This document shows positions 9,407 to 18,948 of a stretch of 64,000 nt of DNA, piece by piece. Source of the stretch: Bacillus sp. AFS073361 (GTDB lineage Bacteria; Bacillota; Bacilli; Bacillales; Cytobacillaceae); the NCBI RefSeq assembly GCF_002567005.1, contig NZ_NUZU01000039.1, positions 233,575-297,574 of the forward strand, given 5' to 3'. Both the position numbers and the translations under genes were made by a program. A model generated the notes under the pieces. It saw only the letters and a list, made by a program, of their open reading frames with translations. It was not told where the DNA came from and searched no databases. Position 1 is the first letter of the stretch. Each line of letters begins with the position of its first letter.

Positions 9407-9440
9407 AAAAACCACCTGAGCCAATAGGGATATCTTATAA

Positions 9441-9478
9441 TAAAAAAATCTCCTCTAGTACCTTAACTAGAGGAGATT
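9441..9478 (-). terminator. Intrinsic terminator of the sensor operon
   Basis: On the minus strand AATCTCCTCTAGT and ACTAGAGGAGATT form a 13-bp perfect stem with a 6-base loop followed by seven T. It ends the histidine kinase/regulator/binding-protein operon just before the tandem array, so minus-strand transcription of the array would need readthrough. Confidence 0.9.
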
Positions 9479-9506
9479 CTTACTACTAATTGCCATTATC
9501 CTGGAT

Positions 9507-10832
9507 TTATTTGATTTCTTTAAGACCTGTATTGATTTTTTCAACGGCCTCTTTCGCCGCAACCTTTACATCTTTTCCGCCGATTCCAACATCCTCAAAT
9601 AATCTTCTGATGGCATCACTGACAACCGGATAAGCAGGAGTAACCGGGCGGTTCTTTGAATATTTTTGGCTTTGCTGTACAAATATGTTTTTAGGATATT
9701 CGTTCAACTCTGGGAAATCTTTTGCGACAGAGTATCGGGCAGGGATATCACCGGTAATGGTTACATACTTTTTCACACCTTGATATCCAGTGACATATTT
9801 GATAAACTTCCATGCCTCCTGTGGGTGTTTTGACTTTGATGTGATGCCAAGCGCCCATCCGCCATTGGGAACAAACTGATACTTACCCTTTGGCAGGGGA
9901 GTTACTCCAAAATCTTCTCCCAGTTTGAACTCAGGATGATTTTTTTCCAAATCTGTCAGTGTCCAAGAGCCAAGCACAGTCATTGCCAGCTTCCCTTCTT
10001 CAAAGGCACCACCAGGTATTTCTATCGAAGCAACACCATATTTATGATACAAGTTCTGGTAAAATCGCAGAGCATCTATTGCTTCTTTTGAATCTAAAAA
10101 GCTGCTTGCAGTAGTTCCATCAGGACTTAAAACATTAGCCCCAAACTGCCAAAGGAGTGGTGTTTTAAAATAAGCAGGAGATTCTCCATCATTAAATCCC
10201 TGAGCTGGGTCTATTCCAATTACTCCTTTAGCAGGATTATTTACTTTCTTAGCAATCTCCAATACCTCATCCCATGTTAAAGGGTTATTGGGATTTGTTG
10301 GTGGATCTGGGATTCCAGCCGCCTTTAGTAAATGTCGATTGTAATATAATGCAATACTTGACTCGACAATCGGGGCGAGATAAATTTGTCCCTTATAACT
10401 TAATCCTTTTAAAGTAGAGTCAGGGATATCATCGATCTTCCCCTCTTTTCTCATGAAAGGGTCGATTGATAATAACGAACCCGTATTTGCATACAGACCG
10501 AGCGTAGGACTGTCAATGGTCAAAATATCCGGAGGGTTCCCCGCGGCAAGTTCCGTTCGCAACCTGATTTCATAATCACTATAGGGAATCGACTTCATAT
10601 TCACCAAAATATTAGGGTTAGCTGCTTCAAAAGAAGCAACTAATTCTTCATATGCTTTATTTTCTGCCACATTCCCGCCATTTCGCCAGAACGTCAACTG
10701 GATTCGTTCGGAATCCTTTACCGTGTCCCCTTTCTCTTTTTGGCCGCTGCCTGAGAATGTATCAAAAAAGGACAATGCATACACTAAAATACCCATAAGA
10801 ATCACTGCAAAAATAGTGAACCATTTCTTCAT
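9507..10832 (-). CDS. Membrane-anchored sugar-binding protein linked to a two-component system
   Basis: A family-1 extracellular solute-binding fold of 441 residues: LTFWRNGGNVAENKAYEELV near residue 50, GNPPDILTIDSP, and the C-terminal PQEAWKFIKYVTG segment. The N-terminus MKKWFTIFAVILMGILVYAL is a hydrophobic anchor with no lipobox cysteine and no clear signal-peptidase site, so it is probably an uncleaved signal anchor. It is the third gene after a sensor kinase and AraC-type regulator, with no permease attached. That suggests a co-sensor presenting sugar to the kinase rather than a transport component; this role is inference. Confidence 0.82.
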   Translation of the reverse strand: MKKWFTIFAVILMGILVYALSFFDTFSGSGQKEKGDTVKDSERIQLTFWRNGGNVAENKAYEELVASFEAANPNILVNMKSIPYSDYEIRLRTELAAGNPPDILTIDSPTLGLYANTGSLLSIDPFMRKEGKIDDIPDSTLKGLSYKGQIYLAPIVESSIALYYNRHLLKAAGIPDPPTNPNNPLTWDEVLEIAKKVNNPAKGVIGIDPAQGFNDGESPAYFKTPLLWQFGANVLSPDGTTASSFLDSKEAIDALRFYQNLYHKYGVASIEIPGGAFEEGKLAMTVLGSWTLTDLEKNHPEFKLGEDFGVTPLPKGKYQFVPNGGWALGITSKSKHPQEAWKFIKYVTGYQGVKKYVTITGDIPARYSVAKDFPELNEYPKNIFVQQSQKYSKNRPVTPAYPVVSDAIRRLFEDVGIGGKDVKVAAKEAVEKINTGLKEIK

Positions 10833-10858
10833 CTACATTCCCTTTCTTTCCTGAAAAC

Positions 10859-12442
10859 TTAGGAATCTATAGCATTACGAAATTCAACCGGTGTTTGTCC
10901 CACATGTTTTTTAAAAACTGTACTAAAATAGCCGGAGTTAGAAAAGCCAACTAAATTTGCTACATCAATGATTTTAAGCTGCTTGTCTCTCAGAAATTGC
11001 TGGGCTTTATCCATTCGTATTTTCACCAGATAATCACTAAAATTCTGACCAACATAATTCTTAAAGGTTTCCGATAAATGAGCACTATTGATATGAAATA
11101 GTTCCGATAATAAGGTCAGTGAAATCTCACTGGCATAATGCTGATCCAGATAATTTCGAACACTATCGACGATTAACTTCCCATTTGAAAATCGTGCCAA
11201 ACGCACCTTTTCAATTATTAATTGGGCTAAGTGAAGGAGGTTTTCAAGCACTTTACTCTGCGAATTAAGCTCCCAAATACTTTGTTGGCAATTCCAAATA
11301 TTTTTTTGAATATCATTTGTTTCAATATCATATTTTTTGGCAAGTGACCCTAAAAGAAATAACACTCGATTGGCAGCAAACGAAAACGATAATATCGATT
11401 GGTTCCCATCTCCTTGTAATAAGGAGTGAATATTTTCTCTAAACGCTTCGAAACTAGCATTTTCAATCGCATTAGTTAACTTTCTCTCAAAATCAGGTGA
11501 AAATTCAAACGCTTCCTCTTTCGTTATCGCCGCATCAATCACCTGCGATTGGGAGCCTAGCTGACTTTGGCTCCAAGCAAGCAAACTGGAAATATAACCT
11601 GTCTTAAAGTTTGCTAGACCCGTGACAACATTGCCAATTCCAATAACTGTTTCTAAATTCAACAACCTTTTCACATTCCGTTGTAAACTTTCAACTAAAT
11701 TAGAAGGATTATTTAAATCAATTCGTATTAAAAAATGAACCATATTAGCATAGCTTGGGTCGTAAAAGGAATAAGTTCCTATATGCTCTTTTGAGATTTC
11801 CTTACATAGCATTTGAAAAGGAAGCCAGAGTTCTTTTAATCGATTGGGATTACCAAAACTCTCTCGAATTTCCACAGTAACAAATTGGACAACAGCGTTC
11901 TTATTGACGAGTTGCTCTAATTGAAGCTGACGTAGTCTCTCGATGACTAAATTAAGCTCCAGCCATTCCTCTTTCACCAAATAAAGCAAGTATTGTTCCT
12001 GCACTTCTTGCAGTTGAGATAGAACAAGCTGACGCATCTGCGCCGTTTCAACCTGTTTTTGCCTCTCCGTCTCTATTTCTTTACGGATTTTTTGTAAGGA
12101 TTCCACTAGTTCATCCGGGGCAACGGGCTTTAATAGATAGTCCTTAACCCCTTCCTTCATGGAACCACGGACCAATTCAAAATCGGAATAACCCGATAAT
12201 ACGATTACTTTAACGTTTGGAAATTCCTGCTGACAGCGTTTAGCCAATTCAAGGCCATCCATAATGGGCATTCTCATATCTGTCAGGACTAGATCAATAT
12301 CCATTTCCCCAAGCAATTCGAGTGCTTCTTTCCCATTGGAAGCCTCGCCAGCGATTTGAAACCCTTCCTCTTCCCAATCCACTTTCATCCGCAAGCCTTT
12401 ACGTATTTGAATCTCATCATCCGCTATGATGACCTTCATCAT
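10859..12442 (-). CDS. YesN/AraC-type response regulator
   Basis: DNA-binding partner of the kinase encoded upstream. Residues 1-120 form a receiver domain: DD at 8-9, phospho-acceptor Asp55 in LTDMRMP, and the Lys of YLLKP. A long middle region of unknown fold is followed by a C-terminal AraC helix-turn-helix pair (LLSELFHINSAHLSETFKNYVG and IIDVANLVGFSNSGYFSTVFKKHVG). GAGGTGATATAC precedes two adjacent ATGs; I take the first, giving a 26-base overlap with the kinase gene. Targets are probably sugar-import genes nearby. Confidence 0.9.
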   Translation of the reverse strand: MMKVIIADDEIQIRKGLRMKVDWEEEGFQIAGEASNGKEALELLGEMDIDLVLTDMRMPIMDGLELAKRCQQEFPNVKVIVLSGYSDFELVRGSMKEGVKDYLLKPVAPDELVESLQKIRKEIETERQKQVETAQMRQLVLSQLQEVQEQYLLYLVKEEWLELNLVIERLRQLQLEQLVNKNAVVQFVTVEIRESFGNPNRLKELWLPFQMLCKEISKEHIGTYSFYDPSYANMVHFLIRIDLNNPSNLVESLQRNVKRLLNLETVIGIGNVVTGLANFKTGYISSLLAWSQSQLGSQSQVIDAAITKEEAFEFSPDFERKLTNAIENASFEAFRENIHSLLQGDGNQSILSFSFAANRVLFLLGSLAKKYDIETNDIQKNIWNCQQSIWELNSQSKVLENLLHLAQLIIEKVRLARFSNGKLIVDSVRNYLDQHYASEISLTLLSELFHINSAHLSETFKNYVGQNFSDYLVKIRMDKAQQFLRDKQLKIIDVANLVGFSNSGYFSTVFKKHVGQTPVEFRNAIDS

Positions 12443-14213
12443 GTATATCACCTCGGTCAAAATTAATACACAATGTAATCCTCGTGCCTACATTTTTTTC
12501 AGATTCAATCTTATACGAGAAATCTTGACCGTAGTAAAGCTTTAATCGGCCAAGCACATTTTTTAGCCCAATACTGTTTCCTTTGCTCTCTAAGACACTA
12601 ATTGCTCCATTCTTTATTTCTTCATTCATTAAATCAGATATCACTTCTTCAGACATGCCAATCCCTTTGTCTTCTAAAATTATCAATACTTGATTGTTAA
12701 TTTTTTCGGTTTTTATAAAAATATCAGCCGTAGTTTTTTCTATAAAACTATATTTAACGGCATTTTCAACAAGCGGTTGGAGAATGAATTTAATAATAGG
12801 AAGATTTTTTGTCTCCGGATCCTCTACAAGATCAATCGTAATTGCATCCTCATATCTCACCTTTAAAATATCTGTATAGCTGCGGATATAGCTGATCTCT
12901 TCACCCAATCTCACCACATCATTTTGTGTATTCAAGGAGTACCTCATCATCCGGCCTAAGTAGATACTTACGTTCATAACTTCTTTACTTTTTCCTTGTA
13001 CGGCTAATCCGCCAATAATTTCAAGTGTATTATTTAAAAAGTGAGGATTGATTTGCAGTAATAAAGCTTTGTATTCCGCATCTTTCCTACGAATGTTCGC
13101 TTCATATTCAGTTTCAATTAAATTCTTCAATTGGTCGACAGTATGGTCGAACACTTTTACTACGTAACCAACTTCATCGTTTGACGATTTAATCGTTGGC
13201 ATAAAGTGTTTGGCTCCTGAAAAATCGCCACGTTCGATAAATTTCATTGCTTTTGCTAGTTTTCCTAACGGGCTGACGATATTAGAAGAAAGCACGAAAG
13301 AAGCCACAATCGTTAATAAAAAAACGAGGGCGCTAATTAAAAATAGGTTACGTTGCAGAATATTTACTTTAGAGAATAAGTCAGACTTAGTCACTTCACT
13401 GACTAGAATCCAATCACCTACTGCTAACTTTTGAAAAAACACAAAGTATTTTTCGCCTTGATAATCCGTTTCTAATAAACCCTTTTCCTTCTGACTAGTT
13501 TTTATTTTATTTAAACTACTTTTCAATACCGATTTAGGGGTATCAATCTTCCCCTCTAACACATTTGCTCCCTGTTGATCTAATAAATATGCATGTCCAT
13601 TTTTACCAATCGAGATTTTACCTAAGGCTGTTTCTAGCAATGTTGAAGGGAAATTAACCTTTATAAATCCGTAGGAAACAACTGTATTTAAATCAACGAG
13701 GGGCAACATATAACTATTACTAGTTCCTTGTGCCGGCATATATGGATCAATATGTGATTTAACAAATCGCTGTTCATTAATAGTAAAGTCTTGAAACCAA
13801 TCTAGGTTGCGTAAATTGGAATTATTTCCCCATGCTCCTTCACCGTTATTTAAAACGACGGAGATAGACATCCCATTTGAATTGTTCACCATCATCGAAG
13901 AAAGCAGCATTTTCAGTTGATTCTTCTGTAACAAGCTCTGTTCTCGTGGTATCTCTTCATCTTTTTTTTCTAACCTTAGCCACTGCTGTGTGGTTTGATT
14001 GACTAGGACCTGTTTACCTAAATCCTCCGCCTGGGTTGTAATCGAGTCCGTATACAGCGAGTACTGATCCATCGCTTCTATGGTTAGATCCTGCGTCTGG
14101 TCTTCAATAATAGATGTAAACCATCGTGGGATAATAATCGATAAAATGATTAAGGGAATCGTTAACAAACACGTAAATATTATGAATAAGCGATTCCGTA
14201 AGGAAAAAAACAT
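12417..14213 (-). CDS. YesM-type sensor histidine kinase
   Basis: Membrane sensor of 598 residues. A first membrane helix at about 8-28 is followed by a roughly 260-residue extracellular Cache-like domain, a second helix near residue 290 (FLISALVFLLTIVASFVLSS), a HAMP linker, a HisKA_7TM-like/His_kinase segment with the phospho-His in LLQINPHFLNNTLEII, and an HATPase_c domain (NAVKYSF, GIGMSEEV, GNSIGLKNV). The Asn after PHFL replaces the more usual Tyr. Gene order kinase-regulator-binding protein suggests a three-part sugar sensor. No terminator separates it from the regulator, which overlaps its 3' end. Confidence 0.9.
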   Translation of the reverse strand: MFFSLRNRLFIIFTCLLTIPLIILSIIIPRWFTSIIEDQTQDLTIEAMDQYSLYTDSITTQAEDLGKQVLVNQTTQQWLRLEKKDEEIPREQSLLQKNQLKMLLSSMMVNNSNGMSISVVLNNGEGAWGNNSNLRNLDWFQDFTINEQRFVKSHIDPYMPAQGTSNSYMLPLVDLNTVVSYGFIKVNFPSTLLETALGKISIGKNGHAYLLDQQGANVLEGKIDTPKSVLKSSLNKIKTSQKEKGLLETDYQGEKYFVFFQKLAVGDWILVSEVTKSDLFSKVNILQRNLFLISALVFLLTIVASFVLSSNIVSPLGKLAKAMKFIERGDFSGAKHFMPTIKSSNDEVGYVVKVFDHTVDQLKNLIETEYEANIRRKDAEYKALLLQINPHFLNNTLEIIGGLAVQGKSKEVMNVSIYLGRMMRYSLNTQNDVVRLGEEISYIRSYTDILKVRYEDAITIDLVEDPETKNLPIIKFILQPLVENAVKYSFIEKTTADIFIKTEKINNQVLIILEDKGIGMSEEVISDLMNEEIKNGAISVLESKGNSIGLKNVLGRLKLYYGQDFSYKIESEKNVGTRITLCINFDRGDIHDEGHHSG

Positions 14214-14342
14214 GCTATCCCCCCAAACAAAAAAGAAAACCCTTACAATCTATTTCTCAATTAATAAGATTTGGCTATTATTATTTATTCAATTTAACAT
14301 ATCCCCCATCAACTTACCACGGGTGATTTCATTCCAACAAAA

Positions 14343-14370
14343 AAGCAGAAACCGGAATTCGGATCTGCTT
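14343..14370 (-). terminator. Intrinsic terminator overlapping the stop of the second regulator
   Basis: On the minus strand AAGCAGATCCG and CGGTTTCTGCTT pair around a GAATTC-containing loop and are followed by six T. The left arm includes the stop codon of the regulator gene ending at 14369. Confidence 0.75.
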
Positions 14371-15958
14371 ATTTCTGTTTTATATAGGCTTCACGGTATT
14401 CATTCGGGGTAATCCCCTCAACCTTTTTAAATACTTTTCGAAAATATTTGTCGTCTTGATAGCCGATCATATTCGCTATTTCATAGATTTTTAGCTGGCT
14501 GTTTTTTAATAAAGATTTCGCCTTTTTCATTCGAAATTTAACAATATAATCGGAGATATTCACATTAAATTCTTGTTTAAATTTTCTCGAGATATACTCT
14601 CGGCTAATATAAAAATGATCGGAAATCTCTTGCAGTTTTACCTCGCGATCGAAGTTTGCCTGCAGGTATTTTTCAATTTCATAAATGATGTTGCTATTTT
14701 TCTGAAGGGTGCCTTTATTAACCTTTTTCAAAAAGATAGCAATCTCTCGTTTCTTTCTCTTAATGTATTCTTCTAACATGAAGGAACCGTTTTCATCGAA
14801 AAATAAATCCAGCCTTTTTTGTATATCCTCTATTGCTACATTAGGAAGATGATAATATTTAAACCATCTATTGCTGATGACTAAATATTCATTTTCAACA
14901 TGGAGCAGCTGTTTTATGGATAGATAGTTTTTTGCCGAAATATCCGTAGTTATTTGATGAATTACTTCATCAAATGCCTCCATTTTACCGACTTGTACAG
15001 CCAAATCGATGCTGGCAGAATAGTCCATAAGATTCCTTAATGCATGGTTAGCATGGGTTTCGTTCACATAGATTCGATTTGCTACCTTATCTAAAATATT
15101 TGAATAAGAAAATATCTGTTTGGCATGAAGATAGGAATCCATTAATCTGGCGTTCTTACTCACTAGTTTCCCTAAAGTAATCGGACAAGAGATATTCATC
15201 GTACTTTTAAGAGTCTTATAGATTCGATTTAATATTTTTCCAATTTCCGCAAACTTTTTCCAGAAGATAATTAACACTTCGCCTTTACTGGATAAATATC
15301 GAAATCCAATTCCTGATTCATTTTCCAGCATGATTTCATTTATGACATTGAGAATCGTATAGTACGTTAAATCACGATCTCCTTGAAATACCTCCATGGT
15401 CTTGCCATTAATCCGGACAAGAGCCACTTGATAGTTATCAGACGGTTGAATTCCGAAACCCTCATATAAATCGCCATTCAGATTATCACTATTCATCAGT
15501 TTGGTAAGCTTTCGGTCTCGATAAACAGGCTTCATTTCATTGATTAATTGTGTGCTGCTTTCTTTTCGGGCACGCTCTAGGGCTTCTTTTTTCCATTCAT
15601 GCACGGCGGTTTCCAAGGTATGATTTAAGATTTCGGGATCAATCGGCTTTAGGAGGTAGTCAGAACTGCCGAAATGAATCGCTTTACGCATGTAATGATA
15701 ATCATCATAACCTGTCACAACGATGGTTTTGCTGGTAGACTGATTTTCTTTGATCCATTCTAGCAGCAAGACGCCATCCATTTTTGGCATTTTCATATCT
15801 GAAAAAATAATCTCTGGCTTATATTTCTGGATGAGAAGGATGGCTTCCTCACCATTTCCTGCTTCATAAATTTCACTAATCCCATTTTGTTCCCACTCAC
15901 CCAGTATCTTAATTCCTTCACGAACGTGCTTTTCATCATCAACGATTAATGCTTTCAT
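14369..15958 (-). CDS. Second YesN/AraC-type response regulator
   Basis: Receiver domain at the N-terminus (DD at 7-8, phospho-acceptor Asp54 in FSDMKMP, Lys in YLLKP), a large variable middle region and a C-terminal AraC DNA-binding domain (LQEISDHFYISREYISRKFKQEF, IYEIANMIGYQDDKYFRKVFKKVEG). The start is the ATG that overlaps the TGA of the kinase gene by four bases (ATGA), with GAGGTGGAG upstream; a longer reading frame would begin inside the kinase gene. The likely target is the divergent ABC importer starting at 17980. Confidence 0.9.
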   Translation of the reverse strand: MKALIVDDEKHVREGIKILGEWEQNGISEIYEAGNGEEAILLIQKYKPEIIFSDMKMPKMDGVLLLEWIKENQSTSKTIVVTGYDDYHYMRKAIHFGSSDYLLKPIDPEILNHTLETAVHEWKKEALERARKESSTQLINEMKPVYRDRKLTKLMNSDNLNGDLYEGFGIQPSDNYQVALVRINGKTMEVFQGDRDLTYYTILNVINEIMLENESGIGFRYLSSKGEVLIIFWKKFAEIGKILNRIYKTLKSTMNISCPITLGKLVSKNARLMDSYLHAKQIFSYSNILDKVANRIYVNETHANHALRNLMDYSASIDLAVQVGKMEAFDEVIHQITTDISAKNYLSIKQLLHVENEYLVISNRWFKYYHLPNVAIEDIQKRLDLFFDENGSFMLEEYIKRKKREIAIFLKKVNKGTLQKNSNIIYEIEKYLQANFDREVKLQEISDHFYISREYISRKFKQEFNVNISDYIVKFRMKKAKSLLKNSQLKIYEIANMIGYQDDKYFRKVFKKVEGITPNEYREAYIKQK

Positions 15959-17781
15959 GAATGCTCCACCTCTTTTTGGATAGCCTTTGGAAACTGAACA
16001 GTAACCGTAAATCCGCATCCTTCAATACTATGAATCGACATATGTGCTTGATTATTGTAATAAATTTGTAAGCGGTCATAAATATTTTTTAACCCAATCG
16101 TTTCTCTTTGCTCGCCTTCTCTTAATGCACCATTTAATAATTCCTGCCTGATTCGTTCCAACTGTTGACCGCTTACGCCTATTCCATTATCTCTTACCGT
16201 AATGCAAACCATCCCGTCCTCTTGCAGCTGACCGTCAATTTGAATGGATGCGTTATCGATTTGCTGGTCAAATCCATGCTTAAAGGAATTTTCTACAATA
16301 GGCTGCAAGATCATTTTCGGAATGTGTATTTCTTGGACTTCCTTTGAAATAGTTAAATCAAATTCAAACTGCTCATCAAAACGTTGTTTTTGTAATAATA
16401 AATATGCTTTTACATGCATTACCTCCGAATGAACCGGGACAATATCTTCCTTCATATCCATGCTGTATCGCATGATTTTCGATAATGAAGTGAGTAATGA
16501 ATAAACAGGAGCAGCCTTAGATTTTAACGCTAAGGTCCCAATCGATTGAAGGGCATTATATAAGAAATGCGGGTTAATCTGCGAACGTAATACTCTCAGT
16601 TGTGATTCTTTGTTTTCAATCGCGAGTTTATATTCTCTCTCAATTAAATCATTGATTTTGGCGATCATTAATTTGAAATGTCTTCCCAACATCCCCATTT
16701 CATCGTTACCTAACGAATCAAAGTCCGCCTCAAATACACCTTGTTCAACCTTTTTCATGTTATCTATTAATACTTTAATCGGTGCCGTAATCTTAAAGGA
16801 AACAAACATCGTAGCGATAAATACAAATACGAGCGTCACAATCCCAATGACAATATTAATTAGTGCTGTTTCCCTAGCACTTTGATAGAGAACACGGTAA
16901 GGAATCCGTTTAACAATATACCAATTCTTATAAGGAGCGGAGAACTTATCATAGACAATCACACCATTGAATTGCTGATCCTTCCATTCCGTACTTTTAC
17001 TAGAGACAGGCTCCTTCTTTACAAACTCAAACCACTTTTCCTTATTTTCCTTGCCAATCATCGTTTCATTGGAGGAATAGATAATCGCCCCATTTTCATC
17101 CATAATATACAAGTCTTCCATATTCTTTGTAAATAATCGACCAGCAATCGCACTTATTTTTGAAAGATTAATATCAATCGACAAAAATCCTAACATCTTA
17201 TCAGAAGGAACGTCACGAAGGATGTTATGAAAGCTAAGGACATTTTTCTTTTCCGAGTTTGGTATGACGGAAATATTGTTATAGCTGTACATTTCATGTG
17301 GTGGTTCGATGAGTGAAAAGCCGTCATAGCGAGTTAGCTTGGAATAATAGGGATGCGACAAAATACTTTCATATTTACCTCTTCCGCTTATTCTTGAATG
17401 ATAATTCGTATACGAATCTTTTCCTATATCAATATAGAGATGCATTTGTTCAATCTCTGGCCGGGTATTAAATAAATAGGCAAGAGCACGGCGAACTTCT
17501 TCCTGTTTGTTATTTAAATTCTCTGAGAGACCATCCCTCATCACATTCATAAAGGGTGTATATCGATAAAGTACGGACGACATCTGAGCGACATCTTCTA
17601 GATAAACCGTAAGTTCTTCCTCACCTTTGACAATTAGGTCATGATTGGTCGAAACAAAACGTTCATTGAGAGAGGTTGTTGTTTGATAATATGTAATCGC
17701 GATTGAGCTTCCAAAAGGCAGGACTGTTACAAGCATTAAAAATATAATCAGCTTTTTACGTATACCCCATTGCATAGACAT
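15955..17781 (-). CDS. Second YesM-type sensor histidine kinase
   Basis: 608-residue membrane kinase. A first helix at about residues 10-30, an extracellular Cache-type domain (LGFLSIDINLSKISAIAG, MDENGAIIYSS), a second helix near 300 (INIVIGIVTLVFVFIATMFVSF), a HAMP domain, the phospho-His in LRSQINPHFLYNALQSIG, and an HATPase domain (NSFKHGF, DNGIGVSGQQ, ETIGLKNIYDRL). It is translationally coupled to the regulator by an ATGA overlap and transcribed away from the sugar importer, the usual arrangement for kinases that control a neighbouring transporter. Confidence 0.9.
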   Translation of the reverse strand: MSMQWGIRKKLIIFLMLVTVLPFGSSIAITYYQTTTSLNERFVSTNHDLIVKGEEELTVYLEDVAQMSSVLYRYTPFMNVMRDGLSENLNNKQEEVRRALAYLFNTRPEIEQMHLYIDIGKDSYTNYHSRISGRGKYESILSHPYYSKLTRYDGFSLIEPPHEMYSYNNISVIPNSEKKNVLSFHNILRDVPSDKMLGFLSIDINLSKISAIAGRLFTKNMEDLYIMDENGAIIYSSNETMIGKENKEKWFEFVKKEPVSSKSTEWKDQQFNGVIVYDKFSAPYKNWYIVKRIPYRVLYQSARETALINIVIGIVTLVFVFIATMFVSFKITAPIKVLIDNMKKVEQGVFEADFDSLGNDEMGMLGRHFKLMIAKINDLIEREYKLAIENKESQLRVLRSQINPHFLYNALQSIGTLALKSKAAPVYSLLTSLSKIMRYSMDMKEDIVPVHSEVMHVKAYLLLQKQRFDEQFEFDLTISKEVQEIHIPKMILQPIVENSFKHGFDQQIDNASIQIDGQLQEDGMVCITVRDNGIGVSGQQLERIRQELLNGALREGEQRETIGLKNIYDRLQIYYNNQAHMSIHSIEGCGFTVTVQFPKAIQKEVEHS

Positions 17782-17920
17782 CTTGGTTAGTTACCAAAGA
17801 ACTAACTTTCCTCCACTTAATGAATTTTCTCTATTGTAACAACATTCCCTATCCATTCCTATGGCATTTATTGACTTGTCATCTATTTGGACTGTTCAAT
17901 ATATTCCACCCTACTGGTCA

Positions 17921-17936
17921 ATGTAAGCCGTTTCAT
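17921..17936. promoter_or_regulatory. cre-like site upstream of the ABC importer
   Basis: ATGTAAGCCGTTTCAT fits WTGNAARCGNWWWCAW with one core mismatch. It lies 44 bases before the first permease start, in the 198-base divergent region, and would place the importer under CcpA catabolite repression. Confidence 0.45.
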
Positions 17937-17979
17937 AATTTTCTAGATTCTCTAAAATGTAATTATGGAGGTGCAGGTT

Positions 17980-18948
17980 ATGAATAGCCAAAGTAAGTTG
18001 GAAAAAGTAGAAACCCCCGTCTTAGAAGTTCACAGAAGCGCAGCGGTTTCGAAGTCAGTTTCCTTAAATAAACACAAGAAACTGAAAGATGCAGGATTAT
18101 TTGCACTATTTGTGGGACCAGTTTTGCTAGCTTTTACCCTGATTGTTCTGATTCCTTTTTTTACAGGTATTTATTATGCCTTTACAGACTGGAACGGGAT
18201 CACGGGAGCGGTCAAATGGGTGGGCTTGGACAACTTTAAGTACATCTTTACCGAGGACAAGCAATTCCAAGATTCCTTCAAACTCACCACGAAATATACG
18301 GTTGTTGCGATCCTTTTAACAAATGTAATTGGGTTTGGATTAGCATTACTTGTCACACAAATGCTAAAGACAAGAAATATCTTACGAACCGTTTTCTTCA
18401 TGCCAAACTTGATCGGCGGCCTTTTATTAGGTTTTATCTGGCAATTCATTTTTGTAAAGGGTTTTGCATCGATTGGACAGTTAACAAAGATTCCCCTTTT
18501 TGAAATGGCTTGGTTAGGAGATGCGAATACCGCCTTCTGGGGAATTGTGATTGTCAGTGTTTGGCAAGGTGCAGGCTATATTATGATTATCTATATCGCT
18601 GCACTGCAAAACGTTCCTCAAGAATTAATTGAAGCAGCGAAAATAGACGGAGCTAATAGATGGCAGATTCTTCGCCACATAACCATGCCACTCGTTGCAC
18701 CGGCGGTTACTATCTGTTTATTTTTAACTACTGCCTCATCCTTTAAAGTCTTTGATGCAAACCTGTCATTGACAAATGGCGGTCCTTTTAAGTCTACTGA
18801 AATGTTAGCACTAAACATTTATACAGAAGCCTTTGTGAATAACCGTTACGGAATTGGCGAGGCAAAAGCACTGATATTCTTCCTTGTCGTCGCAGCCATT
18901 TCCATCATTCAAGTGACGTATTCGAAGAAAAAGGAGGTCGAGTCCTAA
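17980..18948 (+). CDS. ABC sugar permease, MsmF/UgpA type
   Basis: Membrane permease of a family-1 (CUT1) carbohydrate importer. After a basic N-terminal tail of about 40 residues, six hydrophobic segments follow; the ATPase-docking loop QELIEAAKIDGANRWQILRH is near residue 215. GGAGGTGCAGGTT places the ribosome site for the ATG at 17980; an in-frame ATG 15 bases upstream overlaps that site and is rejected. Its TAA overlaps the next gene's ATG (TAATG). Confidence 0.92.
   Translation: MNSQSKLEKVETPVLEVHRSAAVSKSVSLNKHKKLKDAGLFALFVGPVLLAFTLIVLIPFFTGIYYAFTDWNGITGAVKWVGLDNFKYIFTEDKQFQDSFKLTTKYTVVAILLTNVIGFGLALLVTQMLKTRNILRTVFFMPNLIGGLLLGFIWQFIFVKGFASIGQLTKIPLFEMAWLGDANTAFWGIVIVSVWQGAGYIMIIYIAALQNVPQELIEAAKIDGANRWQILRHITMPLVAPAVTICLFLTTASSFKVFDANLSLTNGGPFKSTEMLALNIYTEAFVNNRYGIGEAKALIFFLVVAAISIIQVTYSKKKEVES

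Noticed and set aside
8045..9424. A 459-residue repetitive protein on the minus strand
   Set aside because: All three minus frames are equally open because of the repeat period, composition follows the repeat rather than codon use, and there is no upstream gene-like start. Left as repeat only.
14080..14412. 110-residue plus-strand frame
   Set aside because: It crosses from the antisense of the kinase into that of the regulator and has no start signal.
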